A stretch of 64,000 nt of DNA, from contig NZ_CP058595.1 of NCBI RefSeq assembly GCF_013402795.1, forward strand, positions 1,399,501-1,463,500, given 5' to 3'. The notes beneath the pieces were generated by a model. The model was not told the origin of the DNA and did not search any database. It saw only the letters and a program-made list of their open reading frames with translations. Of the stretch, positions 1 to 8,809 are shown piece by piece. Made by a program: the position numbers and the translations under genes. Origin of the DNA: Costertonia aggregata (lineage in GTDB: Bacteria > Bacteroidota > Bacteroidia > Flavobacteriales > Flavobacteriaceae). Each line of letters opens with the position of its first letter. The first letter of the stretch is position 1.

Positions 1-428
1 TACCGCCCAGTATGTGGTGCGATAATTTGGCCGGGCGTTTTATGGCTTTGAAAAACGATTTACAAAATCCAGACGAAGTGACGAGTTGTGTAGCATTCTT
101 AAACAGTAAGGTCGCCCTTCAAATCGATAAGATGAAACAAGAAGATGCTATTGCCTTGGTTACAAAAACACTGGAAGACATGCGACCCAGTTTAAAAGGG
201 GCACTAGACTTTACCTATTATTGGACATGGGTAAACAACCCTTATGCAGGTGGTGCCTATGCCTATTGGAAACCGGGTGAGATCACCGATTTTTCGAACA
301 GTCTTGCCGACCCCATTGGAAGAATACACTTTGCCGGAGAACATACCGCCGTTATGAATAGAGGTATGGAAGGTGCCATGGAATCAGGGGAGCGCGCCGC
401 TTTTGAATTAATGGATTTACTAGGGTAA
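1..428 (+). CDS. Flavin-containing amine oxidase family protein, C-terminal part (truncated by window edge)
   Basis: The reading frame is open from base 3 into the window, so the gene begins upstream; only about 141 C-terminal residues are visible. The end carries the C-terminal FAD-binding signature of the flavin amine oxidase (MAO-like) superfamily, IHFAGEHTA followed by NRGMEGAMESG. The same block occurs in the complete paralogue at 22671-24017 (LYFAGEHTANNNRGMEAAAESA). Family members oxidise amines or desaturate substrates using FAD; the substrate cannot be told here. It is the first visible gene of a plus-strand run ending at 4197, with VOC and nitrilase-fold genes close behind (9 bases to the next). 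The N-terminal dinucleotide-binding motif is outside the window. Confidence 0.85.
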   Translation, partial: PPSMWCDNLAGRFMALKNDLQNPDEVTSCVAFLNSKVALQIDKMKQEDAIALVTKTLEDMRPSLKGALDFTYYWTWVNNPYAGGAYAYWKPGEITDFSNSLADPIGRIHFAGEHTAVMNRGMEGAMESGERAAFELMDLLG

Positions 429-437
429 TAAAAAGCA

Positions 438-1433
438 ATGGCTAGCATCAAACACAACCTCAACTTCTCAGAAAAGGATTCCAATATCAAGGGATTTCAA
501 GAGGTCGTTTTTAGTGTTGCTGATATGAATCGATGGGTAGACTTTTTTCAACACAATTGTGGTTGGAAACTCATTAGTACCGAAAAAAGTTCTGATACAT
601 TAAAAAATATGTGGTCCCTAGATGATTCAGTAGAATGGGAAGAAGCAATCCTTCACAACGATGGTGACCATGAAGGATTTGTTCGTTTAATACAATTTAA
701 AAATGTGGAACAACGACAAATACGTTCCGCAACCAATATTTGGGACACGGGCGGTATTTTCGATATAAATATGCGAACACCCGATATGGATTCGTGGTAT
801 CGAGAATTGCAAGATGAGGGCTGGAACGGTGTTTCAGAACCCAAACGTTATGTCTTTGGCCAATATGACGTGTCAGAAGTTTTAATGAAAGGCCCCGATG
901 GAATTGTCATTGCATTCATGCAGCGTTTTGCACCACCTCTTTTGGATTTTGACCACATGAAAAAGACTAGTCGAGTTTTTAATTCTTCGGTTATTGTGAG
1001 CGACATGGCGGAATCCTATGATTTTTTTATTAACAAGTTAGGTTTCCAAATGTTCTTTCGATCCCCAGGTTTGGATAGAGAAACGGGACACAATGTAATT
1101 GGTATTCCACCCAATGTTAATCATGAAATAACGGTCCCCATTGACATTGTACGCCCTGACATTAACAACTTTGGCTCCATAGAATACTTAAAAACTAATG
1201 AACTCAAAGGACGGGACTGTGCTGAATTTGCGAAACCACCCAACTTAGGAATCCTAATGTATCGCTTCCCTGTTAGCGATGCGGATGACTATGCCGCAAC
1301 TTTAGTAGAAAGAGGATTACAATTAAACTCAGAAGTACAAACCGTAACTGTCCCTCCGTATGGAAATCTAAAAATATTCTCGGTTCTTTCGCCTGATGGG
1401 GTATGGTTAGAATTTATAGAACTCATTGAATAA
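438..1433 (+). CDS. Two-domain VOC (glyoxalase/bleomycin-resistance fold) protein
   Basis: A 331-residue protein of two vicinal-oxygen-chelate modules, roughly residues 20-165 and 175-330. Each ends in the typical strand pattern (GPDGIVIAFMQRF; SPDGVWLEFIELIE). VOC proteins include extradiol dioxygenases, glyoxalases and isomerases, most of which bind a divalent metal; I cannot assign the reaction. It is clearly paralogous to the product of 10203-11159: both share a VEQ-IRS-N-WD-GGI-DIN block in the first domain and VFNSS or VYNSS at the domain junction. It starts at an ATG 9 bases after the amine oxidase stop, so it is probably cotranscribed with it. Being one of four double-domain VOC genes in this region suggests a set of related reactions on one family of substrates. 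Confidence 0.85.
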   Translation: MASIKHNLNFSEKDSNIKGFQEVVFSVADMNRWVDFFQHNCGWKLISTEKSSDTLKNMWSLDDSVEWEEAILHNDGDHEGFVRLIQFKNVEQRQIRSATNIWDTGGIFDINMRTPDMDSWYRELQDEGWNGVSEPKRYVFGQYDVSEVLMKGPDGIVIAFMQRFAPPLLDFDHMKKTSRVFNSSVIVSDMAESYDFFINKLGFQMFFRSPGLDRETGHNVIGIPPNVNHEITVPIDIVRPDINNFGSIEYLKTNELKGRDCAEFAKPPNLGILMYRFPVSDADDYAATLVERGLQLNSEVQTVTVPPYGNLKIFSVLSPDGVWLEFIELIE

Positions 1434-1440
1434 TATAATT

Positions 1441-2592
1441 ATGAAAATAAAAACAATTTTACTCATACCCTTTCTATCGCTTCTTTTTGCTATTTCATGT
1501 AAAGAGAATAAGACGGAAACACCAACTAGCACTTCTTCAATTTCAGCAGAAACGATTTTAGTTCAACCAGACGGCACCTATCCCAAAGTTCCATTGGAAA
1601 AAGATTCGGTGGTAATCAAAGTCATGCAGACCAGAGTGAAATCACTTTCCGGTTTTTCAACAATAGAGGAGGGCTTAGAAGAAAATATGTCTTACATGGA
1701 AAAAATGGCCGAGCAGGCCATGACCAAAGGCGATAAACCTGACATTATTCTATTTCATGAGTTTCCGTTAACGGGATATTCTTCAGGTACCCGGCAAGAT
1801 AAACTACCCTTTACCATTGAAGTTCCGGGACCTGAGACCCAACGTATCGGAGAAATTGCTAAAAAGTGTGATTGCTATGTTGTTTTCGGAAGCTACGTGC
1901 GTGATACCGAATGGCCCGACCATATTCTGAGTATCAACACGGTCTTAGGCAGAGATGGCAAAATTGCTAAAACCTTCTGGAAATCCAGAAACATCAAACG
2001 CATTTACAAAGACCGTGAAATAACTACTACCACCATTGAAGCGGTTCGCGATGCCTATCGTGAAAAGTATGGCATTGAAGAAGAGTTTCCGGTATTGCAA
2101 ACCGAGTTTGGCAATATTGCCGTGAGTACCGTACAATTTGACCCTTTTATATATGCGGCCTTCGCCATGCGCGGCACCGAAATAATGTTAAGAACTGCAA
2201 CACTCTTTGCTGAAGAAGATGTTGTGTTCACAGCTTGGAGCAACGATTTTTATTCGGCAATGGCCAACTTCACGCTTCCAGAAAGTACAGGCTATGATGC
2301 TGGCGAATCGGTCATCGTGGCACCCAATGGAGATATTTTGGCCAAACACCCCAGTAAGGAGGAAGATGGTATTGTGGAGGCTAAAATTCCGATTGCCGCT
2401 TTTAGAAAAGATAGAACCATTCCCAATTATGCCTTAGAAATGACCCAACCTGTCTTTGAACAATATCAAGCCGAGGTACCTATCAATCATTTGGAAATGG
2501 AAAAAGAAAAACTACCAAAAACAGGCCAAGAAATGAAACTACTTATTGATAGCATCAGTAGGTACGATCCACCAAAAAAAGCCACTTGGTAG
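1441..2592 (+). CDS. Nitrilase-superfamily (carbon-nitrogen hydrolase fold) lipoprotein
   Basis: I chose the ATG at 1441 rather than an in-frame TTG at 1426 because it gives a clean lipoprotein signal: charged MKIK, a hydrophobic stretch and lipobox FAISC. The 383-residue product would sit in a membrane facing the periplasm, unusual for this mostly cytosolic family. The catalytic Glu (LFHEFPLTGY) and a candidate Lys (FWKSRN) are present. The nucleophile elbow reads IAVSTVQFDPFIYAAFAMRG; by spacing to the conserved Pro and to RGTEI the position of the catalytic Cys is Ser. It may therefore be a binding protein or use another chemistry. Nitrilase relatives normally cleave C-N bonds of amides or nitriles. 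A second nitrilase-fold gene with the same change lies at 58557. Confidence 0.75.
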   Translation: MKIKTILLIPFLSLLFAISCKENKTETPTSTSSISAETILVQPDGTYPKVPLEKDSVVIKVMQTRVKSLSGFSTIEEGLEENMSYMEKMAEQAMTKGDKPDIILFHEFPLTGYSSGTRQDKLPFTIEVPGPETQRIGEIAKKCDCYVVFGSYVRDTEWPDHILSINTVLGRDGKIAKTFWKSRNIKRIYKDREITTTTIEAVRDAYREKYGIEEEFPVLQTEFGNIAVSTVQFDPFIYAAFAMRGTEIMLRTATLFAEEDVVFTAWSNDFYSAMANFTLPESTGYDAGESVIVAPNGDILAKHPSKEEDGIVEAKIPIAAFRKDRTIPNYALEMTQPVFEQYQAEVPINHLEMEKEKLPKTGQEMKLLIDSISRYDPPKKATW

Positions 2593-2637
2593 ACCTCACC
2601 CAGAACTTCCGAAAATAGTAGTTCTGAACGGTGCATT

Positions 2638-2672
2638 CCTCTCCCTTTGGTCGTCGGACGAACGAGGAGAGG
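2638..2672. other. Nested inverted repeat between nitrilase-like and VOC genes
   Basis: The 150-base gap between the genes at 1441-2592 and 2743-3177 is more GC-rich than other spacers here. It holds a 7-bp inverted repeat (CCTCTCC / GGAGAGG) whose loop has a second short stem (TCGT / ACGA). It could be an mRNA hairpin or the remains of a REP-like element. No T-run follows, so I do not call it a terminator. Confidence 0.3.
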
Positions 2673-2742
2673 TAAATTGGAAACCCAAGGCAGAGCCATC
2701 AGGGAATCCTTAAGATTCAAAATATAAACCAATGATATAAAT

Positions 2743-3177
2743 ATGTCTTTACTATACAAAAGAATTACGCTTTGCGTAGCAGATTTAGAAAGGTCGCTTC
2801 AAATCTACAGAGATGTCTTGGGGTTTACAATCAACTACATTCAACCTTCTGAAAAAGATTCGTTTTCCTACCCTGTATTCAATATTCCAAATGAGGCAGA
2901 TTTGAATTTCGCCACAATGGATAGCCCTACACAAGAACGCACCTTTGCTTTAACCGAAATCAAAGGTGTTCAGTTGCCCAAACAAGAAGGTATTCACATG
3001 TCAGCTTCAGTAATTAAAGTGGATGACCTGGAAAACGTCATTTCAAAAATCAAAGCACTTGGTTTACAAACTACGGATGTTAAAACTGATGAAAATGAGT
3101 ACGCTACGTTTATTGAGCAGGCCTTTGTTGATTTTGATGGGCATTTGATCGTACTTTATCAATTAATGGAGAAATAA
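2743..3177 (+). CDS. Single-domain VOC family protein
   Basis: A 144-residue single glyoxalase-fold module. The start (ITLCVADLERSLQIYRDVLGF) is the standard first beta-alpha unit of VOC proteins, and the end (AFVDFDGHLIVLYQL) the standard last strand, where the last metal ligand usually lies. Function is unknown beyond the fold; such small proteins normally dimerise to build the active site. The stop overlaps the start of the next gene by one base (TAATG), suggesting translational coupling with the MDR reductase that follows. It is the only one-module VOC gene in the window; the others are double. Confidence 0.8.
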   Translation: MSLLYKRITLCVADLERSLQIYRDVLGFTINYIQPSEKDSFSYPVFNIPNEADLNFATMDSPTQERTFALTEIKGVQLPKQEGIHMSASVIKVDDLENVISKIKALGLQTTDVKTDENEYATFIEQAFVDFDGHLIVLYQLMEK

Positions 3178-4197
3178 TGCGGGGCAAGATGCGGCAATGG
3201 GTCATGGCCAAACGGCCAAAGGGACTTGTAAAACCCTCTGATTTTCTATTGCAAGAAGTTCCCGTTCCCACCATCCGAACCGGTGAGGTGCTGGTCAAAA
3301 CGCTTTATCTAGGGGTCGCTCCTATAATGCTGCGCTATATGACCAATGAAACTTCATTTGAGAAACCAATGAATATAGGTGACGTGATGATTGGCAGGGG
3401 TGTGGGCCGTGTGGTAGAAAGTAAGTGCACAAAATTTAAGGTTGGTGACTTATTGCAGACCAAATTGGGTTGGCGTGAATATGGTGTTATTAAAGATGAG
3501 CCCTATTTTATGACCTACAAGATGAGTACGACCGATTTGAGTCCATCTTACGGGGTGGGCGCTTTAGGGATGAACGGTTTTACCTCTGTCATTGGCATGC
3601 AAGATATCTGCGAGGTAAAAAAGGGCGAAACGGTACTGGTTTCAGGTGCGGCAGGTAGCGTGGGCAGCATGGCAGGTTTTGTGGCAAAAGCACTGGGCTG
3701 CGGCACCCTGGTGGGCATTGCCGGAGGTACTGGAAAATGTACCTTGCTGACTGAATCCTTGGGCTATGACCATGCCATTGATTACAAGGCCCAAGGAATG
3801 TGTAAAAAATTTAGACACCTATTTCCCTAACGGGATAGATGTTTTTTTTGATAACGTTGGCGGCAGGTTATTAGATGAAGTTTTAGGCAGAATCAATCGA
3901 AGGGCGCGCATCGCGATCTGTGGCCGTATCTCGGAATATTTGATTACGCCTGAAGAATACCACAGACCGCGAAATATGTATCGTATTGGATTGAAGGACG
4001 CCAAAATGCAAGGCTTCTTTGTTTACGATTATCAAAAAGAATACCCCAAATATGAAGAACAATTGGCACCCTGGATTCGCGAAGATAAATTAAGACCCCT
4101 AGAAGACATTGGCCAAGGTATAGAGGAAATGCCAAATGCATTGATCAGCCTATATAAGGGGACACGCGGCGGAACTCGAATGGTCAGGGTTGCTTAA
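3177..4197 (+). pseudogene. MDR-superfamily NADP-dependent reductase (PTGR/LTB4DH-like), frameshifted
   Basis: Two overlapping frames together encode one zinc-independent medium-chain reductase of about 339 residues. The first (3177-3830) holds the N-terminal domain and nucleotide-binding motif (VSGAAGSVGSMAGFVAKALG) and ends in a stop. The second frame continues the same alignment (NGIDVFFDNVGGRLLDEVL) to the stop at 4197. The intact paralogue at 56363-57358 has these parts in one frame (DHAINYK then IFYDNVGGDTLN). One extra base between about 3780 and 3800 explains the break. This is either a real inactivating mutation or a sequencing error. Family members reduce the C=C bond of alpha,beta-unsaturated carbonyls with NADPH. 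The ATG overlaps the upstream stop (TAATG). Confidence 0.8.
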
Positions 4198-4264
4198 TGG
4201 CATCATCTGTTTCCGAACGCTTTTGTGGCACATGAACAAGAAAACCCAAATATAACTGCCAGAG

Positions 4265-5530
4265 CTAGGTTACCTTTGGTTTTGCAATTTCGCTCGGGTG
4301 AATATTCTCGGGTACTTCAAGCGGTTGGGAAGGTGCTATCTTTTTGATAAAGAAGCTGATGACAAATGCTATGCACAATAACCCTACGATTACCCAAAAA
4401 CTGGTACTGTACGATCCCGTTTGATCTGCGATAAAGGCGGTGAGCCACATACCAAGTCCTGAGCCAACACCTTCAAAAAAGGATATTAATCCGCCGATTT
4501 TTCCAGCGGACTTTACCCCAAAGGTGGTAATGATAATATAATTGAAAAGGGTGTACAGACCGCCCCAACCCAAACCGATACATATCAAAGAGGGCCATAT
4601 CAGTGAAGCTGAATTCACTGCCAGTAGTGAAGCACCTACTATCATTAGGGCCAATTGTACTTTAAACAACTTATGCTCGTCAATAAAATCGGTAAAAACA
4701 CCTGATGTTAATTTAGCCACCAAAATAATCGCAAAAAAGATACTAAAAGCATTGGCCGCTTCCTGTGGTGTAAATTCCAGTTCACTCAAATACAGAAAAA
4801 GATTGTCGATAATACCTAAAATACTGTAAAAACAAAATATACCTGCAAAGCAAATGGCCCAAAAAACAGGTGTTTTAATGGCATCCTGAATCGAAAATTC
4901 GACCAGTCCCGTCTCATCGTCCTCAACTACTTTTTCGCTGGCCTTATGCTTGTACTTTATAGGTTTCAAAAAAATAAAAATGACCACTGCGATGACAAGG
5001 GGAACGATAGCCTCCCATTGAAAAGCACCACGCCATCCAAAATTTTCAAGCAATCTAATGCCCATTTGCGGAACCAAAATGCCTCCAAGCGAAGTTCCTG
5101 CCAGCGCAATCCCTATCGCGGTACCCCTATTATTTCGAATGCGCTGGGAAACCATTATGATTACGGCGAGGGTCCCTGCCCCTGAAACGGCAAAGGCAAA
5201 AAGAAAGTGGATTGTATACATCTGCCAAGCAGAAGTGATAAGGGAATAAGTGTACAATAGCCCGGCGATAACCACAAGACCAATGATGAGCATACGCTTT
5301 ACCCCATATTTATCGATAATAGCCCCAACAAAGGGCATAATGAGCGATGAAGCTACCAGATTGATCAGACTACGTAATTTTAGCTCGGAACGAGACCACC
5401 CGAATTCCTCTAAAATACTAGTATCAAAAACGCTGATGCCCGAAATAGTCATCCCATTGGTCACAACAAGTGTTATGGTACCCAATATCGCTATTCCCAG
5501 TAATACTCCAAATGATTGTTTATCGCTCAT
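4265..5530 (-). CDS. Major facilitator superfamily transporter (monocarboxylate/oxalate-formate antiporter-like)
   Basis: A 421-residue inner-membrane protein with about twelve hydrophobic segments in two halves and a central soluble loop (around residues 195-215). The loop after TM2 carries the MFS signature form GAIIDKYGVKRML. Its similarity in layout to monocarboxylate or oxalate:formate type carriers suggests an organic-acid or small metabolite substrate, but this is inference. It is the last gene of the minus-strand operon that begins at 11159, one base after the stop of the preceding gene. The MFS gene at 25556 has a similar architecture. Confidence 0.85.
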   Translation of the reverse strand: MSDKQSFGVLLGIAILGTITLVVTNGMTISGISVFDTSILEEFGWSRSELKLRSLINLVASSLIMPFVGAIIDKYGVKRMLIIGLVVIAGLLYTYSLITSAWQMYTIHFLFAFAVSGAGTLAVIIMVSQRIRNNRGTAIGIALAGTSLGGILVPQMGIRLLENFGWRGAFQWEAIVPLVIAVVIFIFLKPIKYKHKASEKVVEDDETGLVEFSIQDAIKTPVFWAICFAGIFCFYSILGIIDNLFLYLSELEFTPQEAANAFSIFFAIILVAKLTSGVFTDFIDEHKLFKVQLALMIVGASLLAVNSASLIWPSLICIGLGWGGLYTLFNYIIITTFGVKSAGKIGGLISFFEGVGSGLGMWLTAFIADQTGSYSTSFWVIVGLLCIAFVISFFIKKIAPSQPLEVPENIHPSEIAKPKVT

Positions 5531-5531
5531 A

Positions 5532-6095
5532 CTATATTTTTATATATTCTATTGGTGTATCATAAGGGGTTAGCTTAATCCCGTCTTTTCTTACTATCTC
5601 CATAACGGACAGATGCCCGTCAGAAAGTGTTTCTGTGAGTTGAAAGGTCATTCCCGGACCTATTATGCCAATATGGTTTGTGGTAAATTGATTGGTTTCC
5701 ATTAAGCTATATTCGGCTATTCCAAAAGGTCGGATAGAGAGGTCATTGTAATCTAAGACAAAATTTGCGTTGGCATTGGTAGCTTCGGCGGCATTAAATT
5801 TTTCAGGTATTTGAACTGACTGTAAAAAAACCTTGCTTTTACCATCGGAGGTCAGGTAAAACAGTAAAGGTTTAATATCCATTTTTTTACCCGGATAGGT
5901 ATAATAACTTTCCTCCAACACATAGATACCTTCATGACCTTCGGGCCGATTGAAGACCCTATGGCTAAATATATCGGTTACGTGCTTTGCATACGGATGT
6001 ATTTGCTTACCAGCCTGCTTTTCTGCTTCAACTTGTGCCGTATTATCTAACGTACCACATAATATATCCGTAAACCTTTTCAATACTTTGTCCAT
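5532..6095 (-). CDS. Small protein with possible CpcT/CpeT-like (bilin-lyase) fold
   Basis: I place the start at the ATG at 6095, which overlaps the upstream stop by one base (TAATG), giving 187 residues; a longer frame runs into the previous gene. There is no signal peptide. The N-terminus (FTDILCGTLDNTAQ) resembles the opening of CpcT/CpeT proteins, where a short helix is followed by G-x-x-x-N-x-x-Q, and YVLEESYYTYPG resembles the next strand. The match weakens afterwards. CpcT/CpeT proteins attach bilins to phycobiliproteins in cyanobacteria; here no phycobiliprotein exists, so binding or handling of a tetrapyrrole-like ligand is a guess. It could equally be an unrelated beta-barrel protein. 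Confidence 0.55.
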   Translation of the reverse strand: MDKVLKRFTDILCGTLDNTAQVEAEKQAGKQIHPYAKHVTDIFSHRVFNRPEGHEGIYVLEESYYTYPGKKMDIKPLLFYLTSDGKSKVFLQSVQIPEKFNAAEATNANANFVLDYNDLSIRPFGIAEYSLMETNQFTTNHIGIIGPGMTFQLTETLSDGHLSVMEIVRKDGIKLTPYDTPIEYIKI

Positions 6096-7096
6096 TATCC
6101 TGCTTGAAAAATTTCTACATACATGCCGTTGGGTGTTTCCAAGAGACAAGCTTTGCCATCCCCTAGAATATAATCGGATACTTCCTGAATTTCCGATTTG
6201 ATCGTAATCCCCTTGCTTTTTGCGTTCCGTACTACTTTTTCAATATCGCCAGTTTGGAAAGTGTACATACCGAGACCCTGATTGGGGATGCAACTTTGCA
6301 CTCCCGTATCAATCATATTACCATCTTTAAAGTCTAACAGCAAAAAGTGATTTTGCGCTGCTTTAGGAGCATAGATTCCACAAAAACGAAAAGGTGTTCC
6401 AGGGTTCACTCCCAAAGCACCATCTTCGGCAGCTTCCCAGACCGAATCAAATAAAATATGATGTTCCAAAACATCGGTATAGAAAGCAACTTCTGCATCG
6501 GAATCCTTTGCGACAAAAGCGGAATATCCAGGACCTCCAAATCCGTCTGCGGGGTCACAAGGGGCCAATTGCGGATAGTTTACCCGTTCAATCCCCACGC
6601 AGTGCAAATAATCGGGTCCTTTATAAATGGTTTCCAAATAATGCCCTTTGTCACCATTTGCACGAACAATATCCCCTAATTGCATAGGTGCCATGGCTTT
6701 AACACCGTATTCCTGCATTCTCTTGTCCATTGCCTTGGCATCGGATGTTGGAAAACCTAAGGAAAAGGTACCCAATTCGTAAGAGCTATAACTTTTATGT
6801 ATTTGTGGTGTTGGCGATTTCAAATGTAAGATCCGTAATTGAATGAGACTCGGTACGGTTGCACGATAGCAGTGATACAAATCAAAATCTATATCTTCCG
6901 GAACATTCCAAAATGCTTTGTGTTTGTTTTTTTCTTCATCGGTCAAGATTACCGCATCGATTTGCATCTTCATGACCTTACCATAAAAGTGTTTATAGGT
7001 TTCTAGGTCAACCGTACACAAAGTGGCGGTATGAATGTAGCTTGTTAAAGCACCTTCGCCAATTCCGTTAGGTATGTTTATTTTTGCTTTCCGCAT
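6095..7096 (-). CDS. Two-domain VOC family protein
   Basis: A 333-residue protein with two glyoxalase-fold modules. The first starts at about residue 18 (SYIHTATLCTVDLETYKHFY) and the second at about 190 (GYSAFVAKDSDAEVAFYTDVLEH), ending with LLETPNGMYVEIFQ. It is more distant from the paralogues at 438 and 10203 than those are from each other. The second half of such proteins usually holds the metal site, with Glu in the last strand (YVEIF here). The reaction is unknown; ring-opening dioxygenation or isomerisation are both possible for the family. It lies 12 bases behind the CpcT-like lipoprotein gene and is coupled to the small gene at 5532-6095. Confidence 0.8.
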   Translation of the reverse strand: MRKAKINIPNGIGEGALTSYIHTATLCTVDLETYKHFYGKVMKMQIDAVILTDEEKNKHKAFWNVPEDIDFDLYHCYRATVPSLIQLRILHLKSPTPQIHKSYSSYELGTFSLGFPTSDAKAMDKRMQEYGVKAMAPMQLGDIVRANGDKGHYLETIYKGPDYLHCVGIERVNYPQLAPCDPADGFGGPGYSAFVAKDSDAEVAFYTDVLEHHILFDSVWEAAEDGALGVNPGTPFRFCGIYAPKAAQNHFLLLDFKDGNMIDTGVQSCIPNQGLGMYTFQTGDIEKVVRNAKSKGITIKSEIQEVSDYILGDGKACLLETPNGMYVEIFQAG

Positions 7097-7108
7097 AATT
7101 ATTCACTT

Positions 7109-7831
7109 TTATTCTATTCTGTCTAAATTATGATAGGCATAGTTGGCTGCCGTGGAAATTACATCGCCCGTATCTAGTTCAGTAATCTTATCGCGATACG
7201 CGAACATATCTTCAGTCAGTTTTATTTGATAATTAAAGACACTGTTGCCAAAAGCACAATCTTTACCATTCATGTTCATATTGTACACATTACCTTGTTT
7301 TTCAACAATCAAATCACATTTATCAGGGTAGGCACTAATTTCTTCAACGGTCAAACTATCCAACATTTCAGGATTTCTCCAAGCCCCAACATATTTTTTC
7401 TTGTCCTTGAACGGCCACATTTTTACACGAATCGTCTGGGTAGAATCAATACTTAAAGTGTAAATACGTTGACGATAAATACTATCGGGTTGGTGGTCTC
7501 GATATTCTTCTACATACAATACGTTTTCGCCAATGGCGGGATTATTCAGTTTAATATAGTGCGACTCTACTTGAAGCCAACCATCTTTTCCGGTACCATC
7601 TAGCATCCAAACGTCCTCACCCGCTTCTTTTGCGGTGGCGATTTGTTTATCATTGTTGAATTTTCCCGGCCAAAACTCCATGATTTCAGCCAATTGTTCT
7701 TCGGGAGTAGTTGCTTCTTCCACATCTTCTTCCGCTTTTACGGAAGCCTCTGCTTTCTTTTCTGTCTTACAACTTATGGTCACTGCCACCAAAAGGATGA
7801 TATAAGTTAATTTTTTAATCATGATTTTCAT
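7109..7831 (-). CDS. CpcT/CpeT-family (chromophore lyase-like) lipoprotein
   Basis: A 240-residue protein with a lipoprotein signal (MIKKLTYIILLVAVTISCKT; an ATG at 7822 is an equally good start). The mature part matches the layout of the CpcT/CpeT bilin lyase family: EFWPGKFNNDKQ at the start, LYVEEYRDH in the middle, then KKYVGAWRNPEMLDSL, KCDLIVEKQG, a Cys in GKDCAF and the end pattern YRDKITELDTGDV. In cyanobacteria these proteins attach phycocyanobilin or phycoerythrobilin to phycobiliproteins; they form a small beta-barrel that holds the bilin. A membrane-anchored, exported version in a bacterium without phycobilisomes suggests binding or processing of an external bilin-like molecule. 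It is cotranscribed with VOC and SUMF1-like genes. Confidence 0.7.
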   Translation of the reverse strand: MKIMIKKLTYIILLVAVTISCKTEKKAEASVKAEEDVEEATTPEEQLAEIMEFWPGKFNNDKQIATAKEAGEDVWMLDGTGKDGWLQVESHYIKLNNPAIGENVLYVEEYRDHQPDSIYRQRIYTLSIDSTQTIRVKMWPFKDKKKYVGAWRNPEMLDSLTVEEISAYPDKCDLIVEKQGNVYNMNMNGKDCAFGNSVFNYQIKLTEDMFAYRDKITELDTGDVISTAANYAYHNLDRIE

Positions 7832-7851
7832 AATTGCTATTTACCATTTAA

Positions 7852-8802
7852 CTATTTTTTTATTTCCGCTGCCACTCGAAAACCTAGCATAAAGCTCCGA
7901 TAATCCGCCCCGTCTCGAGACCTAACGGCGGCCCTGCTCCAAGCGATCCCGCTTATCCAACTTCCTCCTTTTGGGGTTCTCCAAGTACAAGCATCATCGG
8001 TATTATCCGTCCAAGATGAACCATCGACAGGGGCATTGTTCAAATCTATTTGAAAGCAATCATTAGTCCATTCCCAAGCGTTGCCTACCATGTCGTGCAA
8101 ACCAAATTTATTCGGTTTAAAACGTCCAACCTTTGTGGTGTAAACATATCCATCAGAACATGGAAAAGAAGGTCGCATAGGAAATTTATCGGCAAAAGTG
8201 CGGTCTCCAATGTTTGCATATTCACAAGCGTCTTCGGGATTTGTGCCCCAATACCAAGGTGTGGAGCTACCTGCCCTAGAAGCATACTCAAACTCTACCG
8301 TCGAAGGTACACGATAGGCACGGCCCGTTTTTCTGCTGAGCCATTTCGCATAAGCATCGGCATCGCTCCAACTTACGCATACGACCGGATCGTCTTCTCG
8401 TTGTGGGTAACCAGGATTTTCCCAACTATGCCCGGCAACATAACCGTAGCTTTTGCCATCGTAGTAATTGCAGCCAACGAGCGGTTCACCATCGCGAATG
8501 GGAATTTTAGATTTGTACTTTGTCTCTTCCATAAATCTGCGAAACTGCCGTAAGGTGACTTCGGTTTTGGCAATGGCAAAATCTTTGGCAATAGTCGCTT
8601 TTACGCGATTACGTTCGGCACGTTTGCGACCTATTTCCTCCTCATGAGAACCGATGTATACAAATCCCTTGGGAACTACCACCATTTCGGGGCAACCTTC
8701 ACAATCGGTAAAGGTATCTATCTCATCCTTTTCGGAGATACCGTTGCTTGATATTGTAAAGACCAGTGATGCCAATACACTAAATCGGAGTAGTATTCTC
8801 AT
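7852..8802 (-). CDS. SUMF1/FGE-sulfatase-domain secreted protein
   Basis: A 316-residue protein with an N-terminal signal peptide and a complete formylglycine-generating-enzyme-like domain: MVVVPKGFVYIGSHEEE, IAKTEVTLRQFRRFM, VCVSWSDADAYAKWL, GLHDMVGNAWEWTND, and LGFRVAAE at the end. True FGE enzymes use two Cys near the C-terminus; the equivalent segment here (WSRAAVRSRDGADYRSFMLGFRV) has none, so it probably does not make formylglycine. Other members of this fold are C-type-lectin-like binding proteins or iron oxygenases such as EgtB; no EgtB iron site can be claimed. No sulfatase gene lies in the window. It sits 7 bases after the peroxiredoxin gene in the same operon. Confidence 0.8.
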   Translation of the reverse strand: MRILLRFSVLASLVFTISSNGISEKDEIDTFTDCEGCPEMVVVPKGFVYIGSHEEEIGRKRAERNRVKATIAKDFAIAKTEVTLRQFRRFMEETKYKSKIPIRDGEPLVGCNYYDGKSYGYVAGHSWENPGYPQREDDPVVCVSWSDADAYAKWLSRKTGRAYRVPSTVEFEYASRAGSSTPWYWGTNPEDACEYANIGDRTFADKFPMRPSFPCSDGYVYTTKVGRFKPNKFGLHDMVGNAWEWTNDCFQIDLNNAPVDGSSWTDNTDDACTWRTPKGGSWISGIAWSRAAVRSRDGADYRSFMLGFRVAAEIKK

Positions 8803-8809
8803 TTTAACG

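Noticed and set aside
8050-8553. A 167-codon open frame on the plus strand opposite the SUMF1-like gene.
   Set aside because: It lies fully antisense to a well-supported gene, has no family features and a composition that mirrors the opposite strand.
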